A stretch of 64,000 bases of DNA from Rhodocyclales bacterium (GCA_016214145.1 JACRPA010000003.1:1-64000); one strand, 5' to 3'. Shown: positions 26,127 through 35,071, numbered from the stretch's first letter. Program-made: numbers and translations. The notes: generated from the letters alone by a model not told the origin.

Positions 26127-27250
26127 TTCGCGGCGCAGGTCTGACGCATGACGAGCGGTTGAGCCGTGCGGCCGTGGCGTCCGCTTTCGGCGATCGCTTC
26201 CTCGATCAGGTGATGATGCTCCGACCTGGCGCAGGCCGGATCGGTATTCGCGGCATCGCCGGTGAGCAGGAAAGCCTGGCAGCGGCAGCCGCCGAAGTCG
26301 CGCTCCTTCTCGTCGCAGTTGCGGCATGGCGCCTTCATCCACGTGTCGCCGCGGAAGGTGTTGAAGGTGGGCGACTCCTCCCACAGCCACTTGAGACTGT
26401 GCTCGCGCACGGTCGGGAATTCCAGGCTCGTGATCTGGCGCGCCTCCTGGCACGGCAGCGCGGCGCCGTCCGGCGCGATGGTCAGGTGAATGGCGCCCCA
26501 GCCGTTCATGCAGGCCTTGGGACGCTGCTCGAAATAATCGGGGATGACGAAATAGATCGTCATGCGCTCGCCCAGGCGCGCGCGCGCGGCGACGACCGCC
26601 TGCTCGGCCAGCCGCATCTGCTCGAGCGTCGGCAGGAGTTCCGTGCGATTGAGCAGGGCCCAGTTGTAGTACTGGATGTTGGCCAGTTCGAGGTAGTCGA
26701 CGCCGAGGCCTTCGGCCATATCCAGAATTTCCTCCACCTGATCCGCGTTGTGGCGGAAGAGCGGCACGTTGAGCACCATCGGGAACCCCTGCGCCTTGAT
26801 TTTGCGCGCCACATCGATTTTCAGGTCGTGGCAGCGCGCGCCGACCAGGCTGTCGGTCAGCGCGCGGTCCGCCGACTGGATCGAGAGCTGGATCTGGTTG
26901 AGCCCGGCCCGCTTCAGCGCGGCGAGACGCCCGTCGTTCAGCCCGACGCCGGAGGTGATGAGATTGGTGTAGTAGCCGAGGCGGCTGGCCTCCGCCACCA
27001 GTTCTTCCAGGTCGGGGCGCAGCATCGGTTCGCCGCCGGTGAAACCGAGTTGCAAGGCACCCAGCTTGCGCCCTTCGGCCATTACCCGCATCCATTCGTC
27101 GGTGGTCAGTTCATTGGCGCCCGCTCGCCCGAAATCGACGGGGTTGCTGCACCAGGGGCATTTGAGCGGGCAGCGGTAGGTCAGCTCCAGCACCAGCCAG
27201 AGCGGTTTGCCTTGTCCGTCAAGACTTGATTCGGATCCAGCCTTTGGCAT
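26123..27250 (-). CDS. pqqE: PqqA peptide cyclase (radical SAM) PqqE
   Basis: The ~375-residue protein has the radical-SAM motif 'ELTYRCPLKCPWC', then 'GFTGGEPMLRPDLEELV', and the SPASM auxiliary-cluster cysteines in 'ACMNGWGAIHLTIAPDG' and 'CRNCDEKERDFGGCRCQAF'. PqqE joins the Glu and Tyr of PqqA, the first step of PQQ synthesis, with PqqD as chaperone. The start at 27250 is preferred over 27295 because it matches the family N-terminus and limits overlap with pqqD to 32 bases. Confidence 0.93.
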   Translation of the reverse strand: MPKAGSESSLDGQGKPLWLVLELTYRCPLKCPWCSNPVDFGRAGANELTTDEWMRVMAEGRKLGALQLGFTGGEPMLRPDLEELVAEASRLGYYTNLITSGVGLNDGRLAALKRAGLNQIQLSIQSADRALTDSLVGARCHDLKIDVARKIKAQGFPMVLNVPLFRHNADQVEEILDMAEGLGVDYLELANIQYYNWALLNRTELLPTLEQMRLAEQAVVAARARLGERMTIYFVIPDYFEQRPKACMNGWGAIHLTIAPDGAALPCQEARQITSLEFPTVREHSLKWLWEESPTFNTFRGDTWMKAPCRNCDEKERDFGGCRCQAFLLTGDAANTDPACARSEHHHLIEEAIAESGRHGRTAQPLVMRQTCAAK

Positions 27251-27512
27251 GGGCAACCTTGAGAAAGTGATGGACGCCGGCAGCGACTTGCTCATCGCCG
27301 CCGGAATAAACCTGCCGCAGTTCCTCGATCATGGCCGAGACGGCGGTCTCGCCGTCGCAATGCCTGAGGATCGCGCCTGCCGTTTCGTTGAGCTTGACCA
27401 CGCCCTCGGGATAGAGCATCACGTAGGAGTCCTGCGACTCCTCCCAGCGAAACAGGTATAGCGGGTTGATGAAGGGGCGATCCTGCGGCTGGAAATGGAG
27501 GGCTTCGGTCAT
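27219..27512 (-). CDS. pqqD: PqqA-binding chaperone PqqD
   Basis: The 97-residue protein has the PqqD pattern 'SYVMLYPEGVVKLNETAGAI' followed by 'ILRHCDGETAVSAMIEEL'. PqqD presents PqqA to PqqE. ATG at 27512 has GAGGA six bases upstream; the longer ORF-track start has none. It lies between pqqA and pqqE, so pqqB and pqqC are not in their usual positions. Confidence 0.92.
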   Translation of the reverse strand: MTEALHFQPQDRPFINPLYLFRWEESQDSYVMLYPEGVVKLNETAGAILRHCDGETAVSAMIEELRQVYSGGDEQVAAGVHHFLKVAHAKGWIRIKS

Positions 27513-27566
27513 GATTCCTCGGCGGGAACGGGTGGGGACGGGCGCTCGCACGTCCCCACGTTTCGC

Positions 27567-27641
27567 TTATCGCACGTATACGTAGGCCGTTACTTCAAAG
27601 CCCAAACGGATATCGCTGAAGCCAGGCTCGATCCACTGCAT
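27567..27641 (-). CDS. pqqA: PQQ precursor peptide PqqA
   Basis: This 24-codon gene is too short for the ORF track. It reads 'MQWIEPGFSDIRLGFEVTAY' and ends 'VYVR'; the invariant Glu and Tyr, three residues apart in 'FEVTAY', are those cross-linked to form PQQ. CAAGGAGCAG gives a strong ribosome site before the ATG. The gene is followed after 54 bases by pqqD. High expression relative to pqqDE is usual for this precursor. Confidence 0.93.
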   Translation of the reverse strand: MQWIEPGFSDIRLGFEVTAYVYVR

Positions 27642-27761
27642 TTTCTGCTCCTTGACGTTGAGTGATGAAAGGCAATCCAGAAGCGCGCATTGCCCGGAGA
27701 CGCGAACGCAAACGCGCTTCGCCGCGATTGTGATCGAATGCGGCGGGACGCGGCAGCGGAT

Positions 27762-29945
27762 TTACCGTATATAGGCCTCATGATTTTCTGGAGAGACGTC
27801 CGCTCCGGATGCCGGAATAGCCGGCAATGAGCCCATGGGCCCCGCCCGCCGCCCCTTGCGCTTGGAGAGCAGCATGGGCGCGCAGCGATCATCGTCGAAA
27901 TAGATGCCGACGCAGTCCAGGCACTGGAAGCAGTCGTCGTAGCGGATCGCGCCATCGCGGTCGATGGCATCGTAGGCGCAGATATGGCGGCAGCGCTGGC
28001 ACGGCTTGCCGCATTCCTGCCGGCGCGCCAGCCAGTTCCAGCGCCGCAGGCGGCCGCCGAGGGTGAGCGCCGCGCCCAGGGGGCAGACGAAGCGGCAGAA
28101 GAACTTGTAGATGAACAGCCCGGCGGCGAGCATGCCGATGCAGTACGCCACGTAGGGCCACTCCCGCGCGAAGCCGACGGTGATGGCCGTCTTGAAGGGC
28201 TCCGCTTCGACCAGGATTTCCGCGCTGGAAGGCGCCATGGCTGCCGCGCCGGCCAGCACCGCCAGCAGCGCGTAGCGGCCGCGGTCGAGCGCACCGGCGA
28301 GCCGCGCCGGCAGCCGCCATGCCGGAATCCGCAGCCGCCGCGCCAGCAGGGCCAGGAATTCCTGCAGCGCGCCGAACGGGCACAACCAGCCGCAGAAGAC
28401 GCCGCGCCCCCAGACGGCGAGCGTCAGCAGCGTGAAAGCGATCAGCAGCAGCGACACGGGATCGTAGAGAAAGCTCGCCAGTCCCGTTCCCGCCGACATC
28501 GATTTCAGGGCGCCGGTGATCTGCACGATGGACAATTGCCCCTGCGCGTACCAGCCGATATAGCCGAGGGTGAAGGCGAGGAAAGCCAGACGGAAGGCAC
28601 GCAACCGGCGCGGGTGCCGCGAGACGGCCCGGGGGCGCGCCAGTACGGCTGAAAGAACCAGAAGGGCCGCGCCGATCAGCGCCAGATCGGGCCAGCGCCC
28701 CTGCCAGGCCAGCAGCCACTCGGGCAGGGGTTTCGGCGGGTACTCGAACAGCGCGGCCGGCGGCGCATAACGGAGCACTGCGCTGCGATGCGTGACGACG
28801 GGCAGAATCAGGCCGCTGGCGCGGCTTAACGCAAAATGCAATTCCATCGGCTGGCCCGGATCGAGACCCGCGGTGGACGGCACAGTGAGAATCAGGGCGG
28901 CGTTGAGTTCGGGCAGTTCAGCCAGCCGCGGCGTATCGCGGTTAGCATCGCGCAGCTCGATCGGCAGCTTGCCCTGCATCAGCGCCAGTCGCGGCGGCGG
29001 CGTGCCGGGGACGAATCCCTCATCCACCAGCGCATAACGGCCGCGGGTGGCGACCCAGAAGGCCGGGCGGCCGTCGCCGAGATGCAACATCAGGTTTCGG
29101 TAGGCGGCATCGCCGAGCAGGTTGCGGCCGATCGTCGGCGCATTGAGATAAGCGACATAAATCTCGATGAAGAGATCCTGCGGGTTTTTCAGCGCTTCGT
29201 CGTCGAGTCCGGCGCCCGCGCTGCCGGAAAAAAGCTGCTCCACCTCGGCATTGCTCAGCCGCAGGCGCTGAATATGGCCGCGCTGCAACAGCATGGCGAA
29301 TCCCAGCGGTTCGTATCGGCCGGCGCGCGGCACCGCCGGCGGGCCGCGCTGCCCGCCGGCGGCGAAGCCGAGACGCGCGCGCGCCACTTCGAGTGCCGCG
29401 GCCAGCACGGTCTGATTCACGATGCGCACCGAGGCGGTGGCCTTGGTCACGCCGTCGAGCACTACCCGATTGCTCCCGCCGCCGGATCGCGTGTCGCCAT
29501 AGGCGCTGGCGATGGCGATTTCCTGCCGGAGACTCCTGCCCGTGTATTGCCGGGTGAATTCGCGCAGCGGCGCTTCCCCCAGGCCGCTCAGAAAAACCGG
29601 CTCGTGCTGATGCAGCACCTCGACGTCCATGAAAGTGCCCTGGGCATCGATGGCCACCAGGAGGTTGATGGGCGTGCCTTCGAAACCGGGGATCGGGGCG
29701 ATGTCGATGGACTCGAAGACATAGCCGGTCGGCCCGCCATCCGGCTTGAGCTCGCTGGTCAGCGGCCAGGCCGGCACCTCGCGGAGTTTTTCACCGACGC
29801 GCAGCGGCGGCCCGAAGCGGCGTACGAGATCCGCCTGCGACAGGGTTCCGGCCTGTGCAGCGGCCGCTGTCAGCATAACCAGAACCAACCCCCAGATCGC
29901 GCAGCGGCCTGTTTGCCCGGCCAAGGTCGTCAACTCGCGTGCCAT
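27762..29945 (-). CDS. NosR/NirI-like FMN and iron-sulfur membrane protein
   Basis: The 727-residue protein has a signal sequence, a periplasmic FMN-binding domain with the covalent-flavin-like motif 'DGVTKATASV', about six membrane helices, and a cytoplasmic polyferredoxin part with 'GVFCGWLCPFGALQEF', 'FFCRFVCPLGAALTL' and 'CGKPCQRCRHICAYDAID'. NosR proteins feed electrons to periplasmic reductases. No nos genes are near. Sitting between the PQQ receptor and pqqA, it may connect the membrane redox pool with the PQQ system. Start at 29945 is set by AAGGAG. Confidence 0.85.
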   Translation of the reverse strand: MARELTTLAGQTGRCAIWGLVLVMLTAAAAQAGTLSQADLVRRFGPPLRVGEKLREVPAWPLTSELKPDGGPTGYVFESIDIAPIPGFEGTPINLLVAIDAQGTFMDVEVLHQHEPVFLSGLGEAPLREFTRQYTGRSLRQEIAIASAYGDTRSGGGSNRVVLDGVTKATASVRIVNQTVLAAALEVARARLGFAAGGQRGPPAVPRAGRYEPLGFAMLLQRGHIQRLRLSNAEVEQLFSGSAGAGLDDEALKNPQDLFIEIYVAYLNAPTIGRNLLGDAAYRNLMLHLGDGRPAFWVATRGRYALVDEGFVPGTPPPRLALMQGKLPIELRDANRDTPRLAELPELNAALILTVPSTAGLDPGQPMELHFALSRASGLILPVVTHRSAVLRYAPPAALFEYPPKPLPEWLLAWQGRWPDLALIGAALLVLSAVLARPRAVSRHPRRLRAFRLAFLAFTLGYIGWYAQGQLSIVQITGALKSMSAGTGLASFLYDPVSLLLIAFTLLTLAVWGRGVFCGWLCPFGALQEFLALLARRLRIPAWRLPARLAGALDRGRYALLAVLAGAAAMAPSSAEILVEAEPFKTAITVGFAREWPYVAYCIGMLAAGLFIYKFFCRFVCPLGAALTLGGRLRRWNWLARRQECGKPCQRCRHICAYDAIDRDGAIRYDDCFQCLDCVGIYFDDDRCAPMLLSKRKGRRAGPMGSLPAIPASGADVSPENHEAYIR

Positions 29946-30001
29946 GCTCCTTCGCGTCGATTCGCGGAACGATCTCCCGGCCAAGCAATTTCAATACCCA
30001 C

Positions 30002-32095
30002 CTACAATGCATAGACGGCGGAGAGACCGAGCAGCCAGTTGCGGCCCGGCGCCGGCTCGAAATAGCGGCCATTGCTCTCATTGACGATGACCGATCCCGA
30101 GTACTTCCGATCGGACAGATTGTCGACCCGGAAGAACTCCTTGAACTTCCAGCCGGCCGAATCCTGCTCGAAGCCCAAGCGCAGGCTGGCGATGGCGTAG
30201 CGCTCCGCGGCATCGCTGTTGGCATCGTTGACCCAGACCTTGCTCACGCTGCGCACTTCGAGCGCGGTGCTGAAGCCGCTCGGCCGGTGCGTCCAGGAGC
30301 CTTCGGCGAACAGCGCCTGGCGCGGAATTCCGGGAATGAAGTTGCCGGCGCGGATGGCGGAGCCCGGGATGGTCTCGCCATAGCGCGCGGTCAGGTAAGT
30401 GTAGGCCAGAGCGAGGCCGAAGCCGTTGCGCCAGGCGGCCGACAGTCCCGTTTCGAGACCCGAGCGGCGGGTGCGTCCGGCGTTACGGTAGGTGGTGCGG
30501 CCGCCGGAACTCGTGTCGACCGCGATCTCGTCCTGTGTGCGGACATCGAACAAAGCCGCATTGAGCTTGGCGTTTTCTCCCAGCAAAGCTTTGAGGCCGA
30601 GTTCGATATGGTCGCTCTTGGCCTGCCGCAGCGCCAGGTTGAGGCCGGCGGCCCCGCTGCGATAGGACAGTTCGTTCATGGTCGGTGTCTCGAAGCCGCG
30701 GCCGAAGCTGCCGTACAGGTTCAGGGCGTCGGCGGCGCGCCACGTCGCTCCGAGCACCGGCGTGAAGGCGGCGAAGTCGGTAGAGCCGCTGTCGTCGGGA
30801 TTACCGGTCACGATGAACTTGTCCCGCGACGCGATTTTGACGGAGCTATGGCGGACGCCGGCCAGCAGAAGCCAGTCCGCGGACGGTTCCCATTGCGTCT
30901 GAACATACTGGTCGAAATTGAAGATCCGGTTGTCTTCGTCGCGCCGCAATGCGCCGAGCACGCCGGTCTGCGTTCCGATGAAGTTGCGGAAGCCCTTGCG
31001 CTCCTCGTCGAGCGTGTCGTAGTTGATGCCCGCGGTGGTGGTCCACGGCCGGCCGGCGAATTCGCCCTTGTGGGTCCAGCGCGCGTCGACGCCCCAGTAA
31101 TCCCGCTGCAGATCGATCACGCCGCCCGGATGAGTGGGGGCGCCCTGCGGCGCGGTGGGTATTGCCTGGAACTGGACGGCATCCCGATGTCCGCGATAGA
31201 CCGTGGCATTCAGCGCGTTGCCGTCGCCGAGCCTGCGCTCGTAGGCGAGCCCGAACTGCTCTTGCGAAACGCTCTTGCGCGTGTTGAATGTGTAGGCCGT
31301 CGGGGTGGCCTGGCGCGGGTCGGCCTTGTATTGGGCGCGCGTCAGGCCGAGCGGGTCCTGGATCTCCGGCATGTTCACGGTGTTGAGGACCAGCGTCAGG
31401 GTGGAAGAGTCGTCCGGTTGCCAGCGCAACTTGCCGTTTGCCGCGTCTCGCCGCGCCGCGCTATGGTCCCGGTAGCCGTCGGTGCGGAAGGTTGCCACGT
31501 CCAGGACATAGTTGAGCGCCCCATTGTCGCCGGCGAACTTGGCCGCGGCGCGCTGCGTACCGAAGCTGCCGAAAGCAAGTGTCGGAGTCGCCTGCATGCC
31601 CGGCTTGCCGTCCTCCGTAAACAGCGAAATGACGCCTCCCGAGGAGTTCCCGTAGAGCGACGAGAAAGGCCCGCGCAGCACTTCCAGACGGGCGGCCGAG
31701 CCGAGATCGAAATGCGAGACCTGGCCCTGGCCGTCCGGCATGGTTGCCGGGATGCCGTCCGAATAGAGCCGCAACCCGCGCACGCCGAAGCTGGCGCGCG
31801 CGCCGAAGCCGCGCGAGGAAATCTGCAGGTCCTGCGCGTAGTTCTGCCGGTTCTGTGCGACGACGCCGGGGACGCGCGCCAGCGCCTCGGAAAGGTTGAC
31901 TTGGGGCTGCCCGTCCTGCAACTGAGCGCGATCGACGGTGTCGATGGCCACCGGCAGGTCGAACGCGGCCTGCTCGACGCGCGTGGCGGTGACCACCACC
32001 GACTCGGCGCGCAGGTCGGGTTCCGCTGCCGGAGCGGCGGCGGGGAACAGTGCCGGCAGCAGCGTCAACGAACGGCGGAAAAGCGATGAGGCCAT
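30002..32095 (-). CDS. pqqU: TonB-dependent receptor of the YncD/PqqU type (PQQ uptake)
   Basis: The 697-residue outer-membrane barrel has a plug domain and several stretches I recognise as shared with E. coli YncD, now known as the PQQ importer PqqU: 'QNRQNYAQDLQISSRGFGAR', 'GIPATMPDGQGQ', 'SSGGRTTYRNAGRTRRSGLE' and the C-terminal 'GSVIVNESNGRYFEPAPGRN'. A signal peptide is present. Context supports PQQ import: tonB and a two-component system upstream, pqqADE downstream. A signature this close makes PQQ the best substrate guess. Confidence 0.88.
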   Translation of the reverse strand: MASSLFRRSLTLLPALFPAAAPAAEPDLRAESVVVTATRVEQAAFDLPVAIDTVDRAQLQDGQPQVNLSEALARVPGVVAQNRQNYAQDLQISSRGFGARASFGVRGLRLYSDGIPATMPDGQGQVSHFDLGSAARLEVLRGPFSSLYGNSSGGVISLFTEDGKPGMQATPTLAFGSFGTQRAAAKFAGDNGALNYVLDVATFRTDGYRDHSAARRDAANGKLRWQPDDSSTLTLVLNTVNMPEIQDPLGLTRAQYKADPRQATPTAYTFNTRKSVSQEQFGLAYERRLGDGNALNATVYRGHRDAVQFQAIPTAPQGAPTHPGGVIDLQRDYWGVDARWTHKGEFAGRPWTTTAGINYDTLDEERKGFRNFIGTQTGVLGALRRDEDNRIFNFDQYVQTQWEPSADWLLLAGVRHSSVKIASRDKFIVTGNPDDSGSTDFAAFTPVLGATWRAADALNLYGSFGRGFETPTMNELSYRSGAAGLNLALRQAKSDHIELGLKALLGENAKLNAALFDVRTQDEIAVDTSSGGRTTYRNAGRTRRSGLETGLSAAWRNGFGLALAYTYLTARYGETIPGSAIRAGNFIPGIPRQALFAEGSWTHRPSGFSTALEVRSVSKVWVNDANSDAAERYAIASLRLGFEQDSAGWKFKEFFRVDNLSDRKYSGSVIVNESNGRYFEPAPGRNWLLGLSAVYAL

Positions 32096-32175
32096 GGCGG
32101 TTGTCCGGTTGATCCGAAAGCCGCATTGTGGGCGCGCGGCAGATCGCGCATGAGGCGGGATTCGCGTAATCGGCG

Positions 32176-32192
32176 CTCATGATTTTCATGAG
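32176..32192. promoter_or_regulatory. Palindromic operator candidate upstream of pqqU
   Basis: CTCATGA-TTT-TCATGAG is a perfect 7+3+7 palindrome centred about 89 bases before the pqqU start. A near-identical palindrome lies before tonB (35019-35035), and a 15/17 match lies before pqqA (27777-27793). It may bind the NarL-type response regulator encoded next door. Confidence 0.6.
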
Positions 32193-32201
32193 CCGGCGCG
32201 T

Positions 32202-32843
32202 TCAGGCGTCGATGACGCCGTTGCGTATCGCGATCAGGGTGAGCTCGGCGGCGTTGGCGGCGCCGAGCTTCTGCTTGATGTTGTAGAGGTGGGTACCCAC
32301 CGTGCGCGGCGAGAGAAACAGCACCTCGGCAATCTCGGCGACGGATCGGCCGCGCGCCAGCATGACGAAGACCTCGAATTCGCGCGCCGTCAGTGACTCC
32401 AGCGGGTTGCCCTGGCGGGCGACCTGCTGCAGCACGATTTCTCGCGCCAGCGCCGGTTCCAGATAGACCTTGCGTGCGGCCACTTGGCGGATGGCCTCGT
32501 TGAGGGCGTCGGCGGCGCTGCGCTTGGTCAGGTAGCCCAGTGCGCCGGCCTGCAGGGCGCGCCGAGGATGCGAGGTATCCTCATGCGCCGACAGCACGAG
32601 CACGCGCGCCTCCGGTTCCTTGGCGAGCAGGCGGGAGAGGGTTTCCAGGCCGCCCATGCCGTCCATCGACAGGTCGAGCACCACCACGTCCGGCCGCACC
32701 TCGGCATAGCGGCGCAGCGCCTCCTCGCCGCTGCCGCATTCGCTCACCACGCGCAGGTCGGCAGTGGTATCGAGCAGCGCACGGAAGCCCATGCGCACGA
32801 CGGCATGGTCGTCGACCAGCATGATGCGCAGCAGCGGGTTCAC
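32202..32843 (-). CDS. NarL/FixJ-family response regulator
   Basis: The 213-residue protein has a receiver domain ('IMLVDDHAVVRMGF', phospho-acceptor Asp in 'VVVLDLSMDGMGG') and a LuxR-type HTH ('LTAREFEVFVMLARGRSVAE', 'LSPRTVGTHLYNIKQKLGA'). It begins at GTG 32843, overlapping the kinase stop as GTGA, so the two are translationally coupled. By position it probably controls pqqU, tonB and perhaps pqqA; comparable NarL-type systems control PQQ alcohol dehydrogenases in pseudomonads. Confidence 0.9.
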   Translation of the reverse strand: MNPLLRIMLVDDHAVVRMGFRALLDTTADLRVVSECGSGEEALRRYAEVRPDVVVLDLSMDGMGGLETLSRLLAKEPEARVLVLSAHEDTSHPRRALQAGALGYLTKRSAADALNEAIRQVAARKVYLEPALAREIVLQQVARQGNPLESLTAREFEVFVMLARGRSVAEIAEVLFLSPRTVGTHLYNIKQKLGAANAAELTLIAIRNGVIDA

Positions 32844-34192
32844 GGCGCGTCGCGTCCCAGAGGTAGCGAAATCGCAACGCGAAAGCCGCCTTCCTCGCGT
32901 CCGCCCGCCTCCAGCGTGCCGCCCAGCGCGGCGGCGCGTTCCCGCATGCCGGCCAGGCCTCGGCGCGATCCGTTTCCCGCCTCCTCGCCGCTGCGGCCGT
33001 TGTCGCTCACGCTCGCCGTCAACTGCGTGTCGTCGCGTCTCACCTCGACCGCGACCCGGTCCGCTCCGGCATGCTTGAGCACATTGGTGAGCGCTTCCTG
33101 CATGAAACGGAACACGGTCAGCGTGACCGCCTCGCCCAGATCGCCGCAATCGCCCAGGAGCGTGAGCTGCAGCTCGATGCCGGCGTGGCGCGCGCGCCAC
33201 TCGCGCGCCAGGTCGTCGAGCGCCGCGGAAAGATCAGCCTGATCCAGCACCGCCGGTCGCAATTCCCGAACGATGCGGTGGACGCCATCGTATAGTCCGG
33301 CGGCGATGCCGGCGATCCGTTCCGCGCCGGCAGCGATATCGGGCGCCGCGCCGGGGTTGCCCCGGAGCGAGGCGGCGATCAGGCGGATCGCCGTCACCGA
33401 CTGGCCCAGTTCGTCGTGCAATTCTCGCGAAAGGCGCTTTCTTTCGCCTTCGATGCCATCCTGGATCAGCCGCGTGACCTCGCGGTTTTCGGCCAGGGCC
33501 CGGGTCGCCACCATCAGGGCGCGCTGCTCCGCCTCGCGCTGCTGCAGGACGGAGGCGACCGAGTTGAAACCGATCGTCAGCTCGCGCCATTCGGCAACGT
33601 CGGACACCGGTAGGCGCGCTTCGAGGCGCCCCTGGGCGAGCCGGTGCAGCCCGTCGAGGACGGTCTCCGCCGGCCGTAGCAGGCGGCGCAGAAACCACAG
33701 CAGGACGACATGCAGCAGGGCAACGAATGCGGCGCCGAGCAGAAACACCGGAATCAGGTTGTCCCAGGCGTCCAGGATGGCGCGCGAGGCATCGGGAATC
33801 ACCTCCAGTCGCGCGCCCGGCAGCGTAATCACGACTGCGTCGATGCGTGGCGCCATCAGCTCCGCGAACCATTCCGGCGCTCGTCTGCCGGCCTTGTAGG
33901 TGGAAGGCGGCGAGACATAGCCGGGCGGGCCGGCTTCGGTGTAGAAGCGAATCTCGTTGGCACGCACGCGCCCCAGGCGATTCAAGAAGTCCTGCATCAC
34001 CAATGGCGCAGGTCCGAACAGTGGGCTGGTCTGTGCCGCCGTGCCGAGCAACTGCACCGTAACGCGGTGCGCGGCCTCGATCTCATCCCGGATCGAGGTC
34101 TTCAGGTTGCTCGCAAGCAGCCCTGTCAATGCCGCGAGGAAGCCGAGGTTGAGCACCGCGAGCAGGATATTGAGGCGCAGACGAAGGCTCAT
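32840..34192 (-). CDS. Membrane sensor histidine kinase (HisKA_3 type)
   Basis: The 450-residue protein has two membrane helices flanking a ~120-residue periplasmic sensor, then a HAMP-like linker ('RRLLRPAETVLDGLHRLAQG'), the phospho-acceptor motif 'LSRELHDELGQSVTAIRLIA' and a HATPase domain ('MQEALTNVLKHAGADRV', 'VSDNGRSG'). The degraded G-boxes are normal for NarX/UhpB-type kinases. Its partner is the downstream response regulator. The signal is unknown. Confidence 0.9.
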   Translation of the reverse strand: MSLRLRLNILLAVLNLGFLAALTGLLASNLKTSIRDEIEAAHRVTVQLLGTAAQTSPLFGPAPLVMQDFLNRLGRVRANEIRFYTEAGPPGYVSPPSTYKAGRRAPEWFAELMAPRIDAVVITLPGARLEVIPDASRAILDAWDNLIPVFLLGAAFVALLHVVLLWFLRRLLRPAETVLDGLHRLAQGRLEARLPVSDVAEWRELTIGFNSVASVLQQREAEQRALMVATRALAENREVTRLIQDGIEGERKRLSRELHDELGQSVTAIRLIAASLRGNPGAAPDIAAGAERIAGIAAGLYDGVHRIVRELRPAVLDQADLSAALDDLAREWRARHAGIELQLTLLGDCGDLGEAVTLTVFRFMQEALTNVLKHAGADRVAVEVRRDDTQLTASVSDNGRSGEEAGNGSRRGLAGMRERAAALGGTLEAGGREEGGFRVAISLPLGRDAP

Positions 34193-34243
34193 GGGGCGGT
34201 AGTCGGAGGGGCTGTCTGTAACCAGAGGTATTGATCCGGCGCG

Positions 34244-34966
34244 TCAACCGGCAAGACGAAATACCACGGGGACATCGATGGTCAGCGGACGGCCGGCGAA
34301 GGCGTCGGGAAGCCGGGGCAGCGGCGTTGCCTCGCGCACCATGCTCATGGCCTGTCGATCGAGAATCTCATGACCGCTGGAGCTTATCACGCGCACCTCG
34401 GCCAGGTCGCCGCTCGCCGTCAGGTGCAATTGCAGCAGGGTGGTGCCTTGCCACTGGCGCACCTGCGCCACATGCGGGTAGCGCTGGTAGCGGCCTATGG
34501 TCTGCGCCAGGCGTTGACCGTAGGCGACCAGGATTTCGCCTTTATCGATGCCTTGCGTCGCGGCGCGCGGCGGGGCCGAGGGCGGCTCCGCCGCAGCTTC
34601 AGCGATCGGTGCGGCGGGGGCTGCAGTCTCGGGCTCCGCGATGGCAATGGCGGGGGCGCTCGCAGCCGTGCTGGCTGTCAGCGGATGCGTTGCTGCCACA
34701 TGAGGGACGATTTTCTGCGCCGCAGGTGCCGGCATCAGGCTGGCGGATGGCGCTTCGGGCGGCGTGAGGGGAACCACCGCGAGCCGCACGTGCAGTGGCG
34801 GCGGCGCCGGCGCATTGCGCTCCGTCAGGACGGGCAGCCAGCCCAGCCAGGCTCCATGGAACAGGATCGAAAGGACAACAGCCGCGAGGAAGCGCCGATC
34901 GCGGCTTCGCGGCGGTCGCATCGACATGAAGAAAGCATCGGGCAGCGGGAGTGCGCGGGTGCTCAT
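34244..34966 (-). CDS. tonB: TonB energy-transducing protein
   Basis: The 240-residue protein has one N-terminal membrane helix ('FLAAVVLSILFHGAWLGWLP'), a long Pro/Ala-rich spacer (residues ~50-130) and a C-terminal TonB fold ('GRYQRYPHVAQVRQWQGTTL', 'SSSGHEILDRQAMSMV'). It transmits proton-motive force to TonB-dependent receptors. No exbB or exbD is adjacent. It is presumably dedicated to the PqqU-like receptor and the second receptor at 37747. Confidence 0.9.
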   Translation of the reverse strand: MSTRALPLPDAFFMSMRPPRSRDRRFLAAVVLSILFHGAWLGWLPVLTERNAPAPPPLHVRLAVVPLTPPEAPSASLMPAPAAQKIVPHVAATHPLTASTAASAPAIAIAEPETAAPAAPIAEAAAEPPSAPPRAATQGIDKGEILVAYGQRLAQTIGRYQRYPHVAQVRQWQGTTLLQLHLTASGDLAEVRVISSSGHEILDRQAMSMVREATPLPRLPDAFAGRPLTIDVPVVFRLAG

Positions 34967-35018
34967 ATTCCCGGCAAGTTAGACCATCCGGCGCCATGAG
35001 GAAGCGTTCGTGTCGTGA

Positions 35019-35035
35019 ATCATGAAATTCATGAG
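35019..35035. promoter_or_regulatory. Second copy of the CATGA palindrome, upstream of tonB
   Basis: TCATGAA-A-TTCATGA is a 15-base palindrome. Read on the minus strand it differs from the pqqU site at two of 17 positions. It is centred about 61 bases before tonB and 233 bases before the PQQ dehydrogenase start, so it could serve either side. Confidence 0.55.
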
Positions 35036-35054
35036 ACCGCCGGTGCCGGTTCGG

Positions 35055-35071
35055 TGTTGCATTCTGCGACA
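35055..35071. promoter_or_regulatory. Predicted activator site (TGTnnC-N5-GnnACA) for the PQQ dehydrogenase
   Basis: TGTTGCATTCTGCGACA fits an inverted-repeat pattern that recurs upstream of the aor genes (exact) and the cytochrome c gene (two copies, one mismatch each). It lies about 100 bases before the sigma54 promoter, the usual distance for an enhancer site of an NtrC-family activator. Confidence 0.65.
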
